Of a stretch of 5,362 bases of DNA, positions 1-5,362 are shown in pieces. Position numbers and translations under genes: made by a program. The DNA comes from Mycobacterium sp. (GTDB lineage Bacteria; Actinomycetota; Actinomycetes; Mycobacteriales; Mycobacteriaceae), in NCBI GenBank assembly GCA_025965815.1, contig JAOPWF010000218.1, positions 1 through 5,362 on the forward strand, given 5' to 3'. The notes beneath the pieces are model-generated. The model was not told where the DNA came from. It did no database searches and saw only the letters and a program-made list of their open reading frames with translations. The first letter of the stretch is position 1. The number at the start of each line of letters is the position of its first letter.

Positions 1-1317
1 GAACGGGACTTCAACAGGAAAATCCTTGTCCACCGAACGGATCCGGGTGGACCGGACAATGGCGGCGAGTGCGAGGGTTGCTTCCAACGTCGCGAAGTGT
101 TCACCGATACAGGAACGAGGGCCGGCGGCGAACGGGATAAATCGCCAGCGGTCGCGGTCCTTGGAGTTTTCGGGGCTGAACCGGTCGGGGTCAAAGACGA
201 GCGGACGTTCCCACATGGCCGGATCACGATGCACCGCATATATTCCGACGGCCACAAAGCTGCCCGCCTCGATTCGGTAGCCGTCTACCTCGATGTCGCG
301 CACCGCCAACCGACCGATCCCCGCGGCCGGCGGGCACAGCCTTAGGGCTTCGTGCAGCACCTGGACGGTGTATCGCAGCCGCGGCACATCATCGGGTGTC
401 AGCTCCCGATCACCGATCTTGGCAACCTCGGCGGCAACCCGGTCCTGCACGTCGAGATGGTGCCCTAGCGCCCACAACGCGTAGGTCAGCGCCGTTGCCG
501 TTGTGTCATGGCCGGCCAGCATGAAGATCAGGAGATCGTTGCAGATGTCGTCGTCGGACAGCGACTGCCCGGTGTCCGGGTCGGTGGCCGCAATCAACGC
601 ATGAACCAGCGGTGCCTCACGGGTGGGATCTGCGTGGCACGCCTGAAGGATGTCCGTAGTGACCTGACGCATGGTCGCTACCGCGGCGCGGGCGCGGGCG
701 CGCGCCGGGGTCGGTAACCATCGCGGTGCACGCACCGGCCGTAGTGCGCGATCGGCAGCGTAGGAGGACGCGACATGCATCGGTTCTGCAATCGCATCCG
801 CGCGTTCGTTGATATCTATCCCCAGAACCGAGCGCCCCAGCGACCGCATGGTCAGCCGGCGGCACTCAGCATCGAGGTCGACTGCACCGCCCGCACGCCA
901 GTTGTCGGCGACCATTTGCGCCGCCCGGGACATGTGACCGCCAAACACGCGGACGTTGTGGTTGGTGAACACCGGTTGCAGAGCCCGTCTGCGTGGAAGC
1001 CAGGGTTTGTTCGGCAGGACAAAGAGGCTATCTCCGGCCAAATGCCGTACTTCCTCATGGACGTGGCACCGCTCGGCGAGCCCGTCCCTGCGTCCCAACA
1101 CGTCGCGGATCCCATTTGGTGACGTGACCAGCACAATGGGCGGGACCGCCGCCTTTGGGCCCAACACGACGCGGGTTACAGGACCGCCAGCATCGCGCAG
1201 CAGTTCTTGCCCGGTGTGGAAAAACCTCACCGCGCTTATCTTCTGCCGATACGGCAACGGATTCTTCGGCGCCAAGGGCAGTGCACTGGCGTCGGGCGTT
1301 TCAGTCGTCGCGGCCAT
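1..1317 (-). CDS. Cytochrome P450 monooxygenase, C-terminus cut by window edge
   Basis: The minus strand reads without a stop for 439 codons, from an ATG at 1317 to the window edge. The core P450 signatures appear in order. A C-helix WxxxR is at W106-R110. The I-helix oxygen-activation motif AGHDTT is at 268-273. The K-helix ExxR is E323-R326 (EALR). A PERF-like FDPDRF is at 375-380. The heme loop is FAAGPRSCIG, with the thiolate ligand Cys403. Bacterial P450s are usually 400-470 residues, so only some 15-30 residues should be missing. The family inserts one oxygen atom from O2 into a lipophilic substrate, using electrons from a ferredoxin/reductase pair; no such partner is encoded here. The protein has no signal peptide or membrane anchor and is probably cytosolic. 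The in-frame upstream stop is at 1387-1389. GTG codons at 1332 and 1374 are possible alternative starts, and no strong ribosome binding site decides between them. CYP family and substrate cannot be assigned by eye. An Ala/Arg run near residues 205-211 reflects a GCGCGGGC-rich simple repeat. Confidence -1.
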   Translation of the reverse strand, partial: MAATTETPDASALPLAPKNPLPYRQKISAVRFFHTGQELLRDAGGPVTRVVLGPKAAVPPIVLVTSPNGIRDVLGRRDGLAERCHVHEEVRHLAGDSLFVLPNKPWLPRRRALQPVFTNHNVRVFGGHMSRAAQMVADNWRAGGAVDLDAECRRLTMRSLGRSVLGIDINERADAIAEPMHVASSYAADRALRPVRAPRWLPTPARARARAAVATMRQVTTDILQACHADPTREAPLVHALIAATDPDTGQSLSDDDICNDLLIFMLAGHDTTATALTYALWALGHHLDVQDRVAAEVAKIGDRELTPDDVPRLRYTVQVLHEALRLCPPAAGIGRLAVRDIEVDGYRIEAGSFVAVGIYAVHRDPAMWERPLVFDPDRFSPENSKDRDRWRFIPFAAGPRSCIGEHFATLEATLALAAIVRSTRIRSVDKDFPVEVPF

Positions 1318-1622
1318 GACATCGACAATCACGCCGCCTGGCGGGCCTAGACAGTATGCGGCTACTCCGTTCACTTCGAGGTCGAGCTAACTAATGGCTG
1401 AGCCCTCGCCTCTCATCATGACCGTACCGGGCAACACACGCAGCCGGCACGTACTCGACCGGAGCAGCGAATTGTGAGGAGCCCGTAGCTCCGCATAGGC
1501 ATGGTCGCCGGCTGGTAGCTTACGTCTCGCGACCGTTCGCGAACTTGGCCGAACAGCAGTGGGCTTCGTCGTCGGCCGCCGGGATGACGTAAGCAGCTCA
1601 GTTCACTAGGAGTCTTCGCCTG
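1318..1622. other. Intergenic region upstream of the P450
   Basis: About 300 bases separate the P450 start from the acetyltransferase remnant. I see no convincing coding sequence. The longest short frame noticed is a 27-codon ATG frame at 1394-1477 on the plus strand, with no recognisable features. The stretch should contain the P450 promoter, but no clear minus-strand -35/-10 pair is visible. A weak -10-like TACTGT lies on the minus strand at about 1350-1355. The dyad at 1518-1594 is the only notable structure. Confidence 0.5.
1518..1594. repeat. Inverted repeat enclosing a TCGCGA dyad; possible operator
   Basis: GCTTACGTC at 1518-1526 is perfectly repeated in inverse orientation as GACGTAAGC at 1586-1594, with 59 bases between. 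Directly inside the left arm is TCGCGA-CCGT-TCGCGA at 1527-1542, a 16-base near-palindrome that includes the perfect octamer TTCGCGAA (1536-1543). Dyads of this size are typical of TetR- or LacI-type operators. The site is about 200-280 bases upstream of the P450 start, which is far for a direct operator, and no regulator gene lies in the window. Function is inferred only. Confidence 0.3.
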
Positions 1623-1985
1623 TCACCTCCGTAGGTGCGCCTCCGTCTCGGCCACGATCAGGCGAGCCCCCGCGCCCGCGGCCTCTGCGAGCAGCAACCG
1701 CAGGGCCGCCACGCCGATCCCGGTGACTCGGGCTGACCGGCCAAGCCACATTCCGGTCTCCATGGTGTCTGGCTCTTCCCCTTGCGCGCCATCCGCGTGG
1801 GTGACGAGCTGGAACACGCCGGGCGGCGCGTCACGGTCCGCGGCATGCAGTCCGCCGGGCGACCTGAACGGACAGCTCGTTCCCGCACCTCGGCTCCGCC
1901 GCCGTAGCGGTGCACGTCCGGCGATGATTGGTACGGGCAGGACGATTGAATCTCGGGGCCGTTTGAACTTCGTGCACGTGGGCAC
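1623..1985 (-). pseudogene. Decayed GNAT-family N-acetyltransferase remnant
   Basis: An open frame of 120 codons on the minus strand looks like an acetyltransferase only in its second half, roughly residues 54-115 (about 1640-1826). GVFQLVTHADG resembles strands 2-3 of GNAT enzymes. METGMWLGRSARVTGIGVAA resembles strand 4 plus the acetyl-CoA pyrophosphate loop (Q/RxxGxG/A, here RVTGIG). LRLLLAEAAGAGARLIVAET resembles helix 3 and strand 5. Intact GNAT enzymes transfer acetyl from acetyl-CoA to an amine. Here the expected first strand and helices are missing or scrambled in the first 53 residues. The frame also stops about six residues after the VAET strand, before the usual Asn-containing helix and final strands. 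I found no continuation in the other frames. It is therefore probably a non-functional relic. The start at 1985 is only the first ATG of the open frame and has no biological support. Confidence 0.45.
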
Positions 1986-2001
1986 ATCGACGGTTGACCC
2001 T

Positions 2002-2018
2002 CCGCCGGCGAACGGCGG
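2002..2018. repeat. Short GC-rich hairpin, followed by a palindrome
   Basis: CCGCCG (2002-2007), a GCGAA loop, and CGGCGG (2013-2018) form a perfect 6-base-pair, all-GC stem with a five-base loop. Two bases further on is the perfect 10-base palindrome CGGATATCCG (2020-2029). There is no T-run, so it is not a classical intrinsic terminator. It could be a mycobacterial-type terminator without a U-tract, or chance structure in GC-rich DNA. Confidence 0.25.
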
Positions 2019-2038
2019 CCGGATATCCGAGGAGTTGT

Positions 2039-2149
2039 GATGCAGGCATCGGCGTCGCGCCCGGGCGCGATGGCAAACCGTTCGGCCCGTTCGGGATCTG
2101 CGCGGATACGCCGACGGCTAAGTATCAGCCCTTCGACGAACTGTTATAG
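2039..2149 (+). pseudogene. Possible C-terminal remnant of an unrecognised gene
   Basis: In the frame ending with TAG at 2147-2149, the last 36 codons read like real protein. They contain IGVAPGRDGKPFGPFGIC and later AKYQPFDELL, and about three quarters of the third positions are G or C. Upstream in the same frame the sequence becomes Arg-rich and non-descript, with no convincing start. It may be the tail of a gene whose front has been lost. I do not recognise the family. It overlaps the alternative leader ORF at 2040-2162, and both are unlikely to be real. Confidence 0.2.
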
Positions 2150-2162
2150 GCCTATCGGTTAA
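2040..2162 (+). CDS. Possible 40-codon leader ORF upstream of the permease
   Basis: An ATG at 2040 follows a good Shine-Dalgarno match, GAGGAG at 2029-2034, with five bases of spacing. The frame reads 40 codons to a TAA at 2160-2162, 26 bases before the permease start. The peptide is Ser/Arg-rich, with no recognisable domain and no membrane segment. Its codon choice is less typical of high-GC coding DNA than that of another frame over the same bases (stop at 2147-2149). It could be a regulatory leader peptide, but the ribosome site may be coincidental. Confidence is low. Confidence 0.2.
   Translation: MQASASRPGAMANRSARSGSARIRRRLSISPSTNCYRPIG
2144..2155 (+). promoter_or_regulatory. Candidate -10 box overlapping a perfect palindrome, before the permease
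   Basis: TTATAG at 2144-2149 is the best -10-like hexamer in the 150 bases before the permease. No good -35 hexamer is visible at the usual distance, which is common in mycobacterial promoters. The perfect 10-base palindrome ATAGGCCTAT (2146-2155) overlaps it. Transcription starting near 2156 would leave a leader of about 33 bases. A repressor bound to the palindrome would block this promoter, but no regulator is identified. Confidence 0.3.
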
Positions 2163-2175
2163 GCGGCTGCGGGTC

Positions 2176-2183
2176 AGAGAAGG
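2176..2183 (+). promoter_or_regulatory. Ribosome binding site that fixes the permease GTG start
   Basis: AGAGAAGG at 2176-2183 is a purine-rich Shine-Dalgarno sequence with five bases of spacing to the GTG at 2189. It supports this GTG as the start. The next residues then run into RLFLGKPL, which matches the beginning of the KimA-type family. Confidence 0.6.
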
Positions 2184-2188
2184 CAAGC

Positions 2189-4540
2189 GTGACAACGCCG
2201 ACGGATCGACTGGGGCTGGAGTCGATCGGATATGTGTTCAAGCGGCTGTTTCTGGGGAAGCCGCTGATTAGTGAGCAACTGAAGTTCGAGCGGTTGTCCA
2301 ACCCCGTTGCCCTGGGCGTTCTGGCTCCGGATGCGATCTCATCGAGTGCCTACGGGACCGAAGAGATCTTGATCGAGCTGTTGCCGTATGCGGGCCTGGC
2401 TGCGTTCACGTTGGTGTTGCCTATCACCGGCGTGATCCTGTTGATTCTGGTAGTGGTGGTCGCCTCGTACCGGCAGGTGGTGATGGCCTACACCAGAGCG
2501 GGTGGCTCCTACGTGGTGGCGCGGGAGAACTTCGGCCCCCAGGTGGCTCAGATCGCGGCCGCCGCGTTGCTGATCGACTATGTGGTCACCGTTGCGGTGC
2601 AGGCGGCGGCGGGAACGGTTGCGGTGGTGTCGGCATTGCGCCCGCTCGGTCCCTACAGCCTCCAGATCACCGTGGGCGTGGTCCTGGTGATCTGTTACGC
2701 GAACTTGCGCGGAGTGCGCGAGGCGGGCCGAACCTTCGCGGTGCCGACTTATTTCTTTATGACGATGATGACGCTAATGATCGTCACCGGCCTGACCCGG
2801 GAAGTGGTCGGCGGCCTACCGGCCTACGATCCCGAGCACATCGTTGGAGCCGTCGAAATCCATCAAGGCGACGGCCTGGTGATGGGCGCATCGATTCTGG
2901 TGTTGCTCCGTGCGTTCGCCAACGGCGGCTCGTCGCTGACGGGGGTCGAGGCGGTGTCCAACGCCGTCAACGTGTTCCGTAAACCAGAGGGCCCGAACGC
3001 ACGCCGCGTCCTCACCGTGATGGCGTGCGTTCTCGGCTTGCTGGTGGCCGGCGTTTCCTACCTGGCACATGGCACCCGCGCAACCCCGTACGCGGCCGGT
3101 TATCCGTCGGTGCTCTCGGAGGTGGCGCGCGCGGTGTTCGGCGGCGGCCCGACAGGGCATATCGCGTACGCCCTCATCCAGATCGCCACAGCTGCAATAC
3201 TATTCACCGGAGCCAACACGAGTTTCAACGGTTTCCCGGCGCTAGCGAGCTTTGTCGCCGAAGACCGCTTCTTACCCCGGAAATTAACCAAACGAGGTCA
3301 CCGCTTGGTGTTTTCGAACGGCATCATGATACTCACCGTGTTTTCGGTGGCGCTGCTGATCGGCACAGGCGGATCGGTTAACGCCCTGGTTCCGTTGTAT
3401 GCAATAGGGGTCTTCACCGGCTTCGCCATGACGGGTTACGGCATGACGAAACACCACCTGACGCAGAAAGAAACAGGGTGGCGATACAAGCTCGCCATCA
3501 ATCTAGCGGCCGGCGTGGTCTCGACGATCGTCGTTGGAATTTTCGCGATCGCGAAGTTCAGTGAGGGCGCCTGGCTGGTGGTTGTGGTCTTTCCAGTGCT
3601 CGTGTTCGTGTTGATACGGCTCAACCGCCGCTACCGGGCCGAGGCGGCGATCCTTGAGCAGTTCCGCATCGACCGGCCCGACAAGGCTAAGTACGCCCGC
3701 CACCGAGCCTTCGCCTGCGTCAACACCCTCGACCTCGCGGTGCTCGAGGCCCTGCGCTACGGGCGGAGTCTGCGTGCCGACGAGTTCACCGCCGTGCACT
3801 TCATGATCGACTCCGCCCAGGCTGCCCAGTTAGAAAACCGCTGGGACTATCACGACATCGATGTCCCGCTTCGCGTGATCGACTGCCCTGACCGCCGGCT
3901 GACACGGGCCGCACAAGAACTGGTCATTGCCGCACGGGACGAGTATCCAGATACGAGTGTGACGGTTATCTTGCCGAGGCGCACGTACGCGCCAGTCCTA
4001 GGAGGGCTGCTGCACGACCGGACGGAAGAAGAAATGGCGGAAGCCGTCAGTCGAATCCCCGACGCCGCAGCGACAATCGTGCCCTACGACGTGCAGTCGC
4101 GCCTGCGTGAGGCGTACCCCGACTTATTCAACAACCGCATCGCCCGGCTCATCCAGAAAATCCTGGCCCGGATCGCCCAAAGCGATCGTCAGCTGCTCGA
4201 GGCCTACGAGCACCCCCCGCCCCCGCCGACGGTGACCCCAATTGACGAACTCGTTCCCGGGCATTTGGGCACCGTCGTGGGACGCGTCAAACAGGTCGAC
4301 GAGATCGATAAGGGCGGGAAACCACTGCGGGTGGTCCTTGTCGCCGACAACACCAGTGAACTGCGTGTCACGTTCAGCCCCGGCCGCGGCGGCGATGATA
4401 TCCGTCCGGGACAGCTGCTGAGGCTTACCGGGCGGGCGCGTCGGCACCCCAACCGGCCAATCTCCATGTCCAATCCCACCTACCGCATCATCGACGCAGC
4501 GGAGGAAACGGCTACCGACCGAGGCGCTGAGCCGCACTAG
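2189..4540 (+). CDS. KimA-like APC-superfamily potassium transporter with C-terminal OB-fold-like domain
   Basis: This 783-residue inner-membrane protein aligns by eye, from memory, with Bacillus subtilis KimA (about 607 residues), a proton-coupled high-affinity K+ importer inhibited by c-di-AMP. It also resembles mycobacterial Rv2690c. Matching family blocks are FLGKPL (21-26), LAPDAISSSAYGTEEIL (45-61), RAGGSYVVARENFG (103-116), LLIDYVVTVAV (127-137), LTGVEAVSNA (250-259), FSNGI (375-379) and PLYAIGVF (402-409). About twelve membrane segments span residues 38-477. Residues corresponding to reported K+-site positions are kept at D48, Y55, D130, T134, T251 and Y404, but the site I recall as KimA Ser125 is Gln138. 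Residues 480-670 match KimA's cytosolic dimerising domain, with VHFMIDSAQAAQLENRW near 536-552. A five-proline linker (676-680) leads to an extra domain (about 685-768) with OB-fold features: GTVVGRV, LRVVLVADNTSELRVTF, RPGQLLRLTGRA and NPTYRI. This domain is absent from KimA. The GTG start is supported by AGAGAAGG five bases upstream. The gene appears monocistronic. Family assignment is firm; substrate is inferred. Confidence 0.9.
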   Translation: MTTPTDRLGLESIGYVFKRLFLGKPLISEQLKFERLSNPVALGVLAPDAISSSAYGTEEILIELLPYAGLAAFTLVLPITGVILLILVVVVASYRQVVMAYTRAGGSYVVARENFGPQVAQIAAAALLIDYVVTVAVQAAAGTVAVVSALRPLGPYSLQITVGVVLVICYANLRGVREAGRTFAVPTYFFMTMMTLMIVTGLTREVVGGLPAYDPEHIVGAVEIHQGDGLVMGASILVLLRAFANGGSSLTGVEAVSNAVNVFRKPEGPNARRVLTVMACVLGLLVAGVSYLAHGTRATPYAAGYPSVLSEVARAVFGGGPTGHIAYALIQIATAAILFTGANTSFNGFPALASFVAEDRFLPRKLTKRGHRLVFSNGIMILTVFSVALLIGTGGSVNALVPLYAIGVFTGFAMTGYGMTKHHLTQKETGWRYKLAINLAAGVVSTIVVGIFAIAKFSEGAWLVVVVFPVLVFVLIRLNRRYRAEAAILEQFRIDRPDKAKYARHRAFACVNTLDLAVLEALRYGRSLRADEFTAVHFMIDSAQAAQLENRWDYHDIDVPLRVIDCPDRRLTRAAQELVIAARDEYPDTSVTVILPRRTYAPVLGGLLHDRTEEEMAEAVSRIPDAAATIVPYDVQSRLREAYPDLFNNRIARLIQKILARIAQSDRQLLEAYEHPPPPPTVTPIDELVPGHLGTVVGRVKQVDEIDKGGKPLRVVLVADNTSELRVTFSPGRGGDDIRPGQLLRLTGRARRHPNRPISMSNPTYRIIDAAEETATDRGAEPH

Positions 4541-4588
4541 CAATTTCACCGGCAGAGATGATCACTCGGTGGCCCACGGCAGATCGAC

Positions 4589-4656
4589 ATCGCGGGTCGG
4601 TGTTCGGCGTCGCGATATGGCACCGGGTATGTTCTGCTGCCGCGCTGACATCCCGG
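4589..4656 (+). terminator. Weak hairpins downstream of the permease; possible terminator
   Basis: Two inverted repeats follow the permease stop by 48-115 bases. ATCGCG (4589-4594) pairs with CGCGAT (4611-4616) across a 16-base loop. CCGGGTATG (4623-4631) pairs with CATCCCGG (4649-4656) with one bulged T and a 17-base loop. Neither is followed by a T-run. Mycobacterial terminators often lack one, so this is a position-based guess. Confidence 0.2.
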
Positions 4657-5073
4657 GGCCCACACGCGAAGCGGATTCTCGTGGTCATGTGGGGCCGAGA
4701 TGTGTAGCGCGCTGCGTACGTTGCCACGGCTCGACGCTCGGAAAAGTTGTCGCGCAAGATGTTTCACCGAGAACTCTAATCGTGGCGAACGCGATAGGGC
4801 GAGAGCGACGCTCGTGTCAATTGCGGCCGCAAACACCGCAGCTGAACTCATTCAAAGTGCCGGTATCGTAGGCCAGGCGTTACGCGGAGGCGTGATCCTG
4901 TGGCTACCCGCCGCCCGGTCCGCCGGAAATACACCCCCCGCCGTTGACGCAGGGGTCTTCGCCACCCGGCCCGGCCGATGCCCCAGCAACCGGGATACTG
5001 ACGTCAGCGCCACCCTGGTCGGCGGATGCGCATGTCCCGCGCCGGGAAACGGCCTCGCGCTCCAGGAACAAAA

Positions 5074-5096
5074 GCGGGTGACTAATTCTGACCCGC
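5074..5096. promoter_or_regulatory. Operator-like inverted repeat upstream of the small conserved gene
   Basis: GCGGGT (5074-5079) and ACCCGC (5091-5096) form perfect 6-base arms around an AT-rich 11-base centre, GACTAATTCTG. The centre contains a possible -10 hexamer, TAATTC (5083-5088), but no matching -35 is obvious. The dyad ends 42 bases before the ATG at 5139, a normal place for a promoter/operator. The function is inferred from position only. Confidence 0.25.
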
Positions 5097-5138
5097 CAGG
5101 TCGGAGGCGCGAGCGGCCGTGGCGGGGAGCATGGACAG

Positions 5139-5362
5139 ATGGCGGTCAAACTGAACGAGAGGGCTTACGACCACGCCCGGGATCTGATCGTGGCGGGCAG
5201 GTACGTGATCGACGACCGTGACGCGTGGAGCGAGCACCGGCGCTCGGCACGCGAGGAGAACGACTACATCGAGCGGCACGGGATCGCGGAGTACGCAAGG
5301 TGGTATCTCGGGATTGACGAGGAGAAGGACGAGAACCGGAAGGGCCGCTACAAGTTCCCGTA
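5139..5362 (+). CDS. Small conserved protein of unknown function, C-terminus cut by window edge
   Basis: The frame from ATG 5139 is open for 74 full codons to the window edge, ending KGRYKFP plus two bases (TA). It starts MAVKLNERAYDHARDLI and contains DDRDAWSEHRRSAREENDYI and IAEYARWYLGID, followed by an acidic DEEKDEN stretch. The composition is charged and soluble, with no signal peptide or membrane segment. I recall this pattern (KLNxRAxxHA, DDWSEHxPSAxxEN, EYARWxLGID, KGRYKFPYGDF) from hypothetical proteins of roughly 100-115 residues spread over Actinobacteria and Proteobacteria, with no known function. If so, the last two bases begin a Tyr codon rather than a stop. The start is supported by GGGGAG at 5124-5129, nine bases upstream. 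An ATG at 5131 is out of frame and too close to that site. The gene probably has its own promoter in the gap before it. Confidence 0.75.
   Translation, partial: MAVKLNERAYDHARDLIVAGRYVIDDRDAWSEHRRSAREENDYIERHGIAEYARWYLGIDEEKDENRKGRYKFP

Larger units (their letters stand above)
4541..5138. other. Intergenic region without a convincing gene
   Basis: About 600 bases lie between the permease stop and the next start. The open frames on both strands are Arg/Pro/Cys-rich and show no recognisable domains, which is typical of random frames in GC-rich DNA. One minus-strand tail, at about 4904-5030, has more protein-like codon use and is described in the findings. The remainder holds two weak hairpins near 4589-4656 and a dyad at 5074-5096. 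No tRNA, insertion-sequence end or CRISPR repeat is seen. Confidence 0.5.

Noticed and set aside
684..707. GCGCGGGC-type simple repeat
   Set aside because: It lies within the P450 frame and encodes an Ala/Arg run in a variable region. It is ordinary low complexity in GC-rich coding DNA.
617..1136. Open frames of 82 and 94 codons on the minus strand inside the P450
   Set aside because: They are out-of-frame shadows. The P450 frame runs unbroken through the same bases and contains all its family motifs in order.
1..1317. Possibility that the P450 is a frameshifted pseudogene
   Set aside because: Translation from 1317 to position 1 stays in one frame for 439 codons with WxxxR, AGHDTT, ExxR and the Cys heme loop all intact.
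1723..2040. 105-codon plus-strand frame opposite the acetyltransferase remnant
   Set aside because: The translation has no recognisable family features, while the opposite strand carries GNAT-like motifs. It is most likely a shadow frame.
2041..2188. c-di-AMP (ydaO-type) riboswitch upstream of the KimA-like gene
   Set aside because: KimA genes in Firmicutes can carry one, but I could not find its conserved core blocks here, and the leader appears short.
4625..4630. GGGTAT, a possible SigF-type -10 element
   Set aside because: No GTTT-like -35 lies at the expected 15-17 base spacing, and no gene follows within a sensible distance.
4944..4949. TTGACG, a possible -35 element before the small gene
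   Set aside because: Nothing resembling a -10 hexamer occurs 16-19 bases downstream; that interval is GC-rich.
4700..5221. 173-codon plus-strand open frame
   Set aside because: It is Arg/Pro/Cys-rich with no domain pattern, overlaps the start of the conserved gene at 5139 in another frame, and lacks a good ribosome binding site.

Overview
The window looks like an accessory stretch of a high-GC actinobacterial chromosome. A non-tuberculous Mycobacterium is the most likely source. This rests on the GC-rich coding style, a GTG-started gene, a mycobacterial-type cytochrome P450, and a large permease that resembles, from memory, the M. tuberculosis Rv2690c/KimA-type transporter. No sequence search could be run, so the genus is an inference.

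Layout. Positions 1-1317 (minus strand) hold a cytochrome P450 that is intact as far as visible and cut at its C-terminus by the window edge. Positions 1318-2188 contain no convincing intact gene. They hold operator-like inverted repeats, a decayed GNAT acetyltransferase remnant on the minus strand (1623-1985), a strong short hairpin, and two low-confidence short reading frames just before the next gene. Positions 2189-4540 (plus strand) encode a 783-residue KimA-like APC-superfamily potassium transporter. It has about twelve membrane segments, a cytosolic regulatory-type domain and, after a five-proline linker, an extra OB-fold-like domain. Positions 4541-5138 contain no convincing gene, only weak hairpins and an operator-like dyad. 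Positions 5139-5362 (plus strand) begin a small conserved soluble protein of unknown function that runs off the window.

The genes do not form an operon. The P450 and the permease are divergent and about 870 bases apart, and the small protein lies about 600 bases beyond the permease. They have no evident shared pathway: P450 oxidation of an unknown lipophilic substrate, potassium uptake, and unknown. The most interesting object is the transporter/OB-fold fusion. It may physically join two components that, as I recall, are encoded separately within the potassium-uptake neighbourhood (Rv2690c-Rv2694c) of M. tuberculosis.
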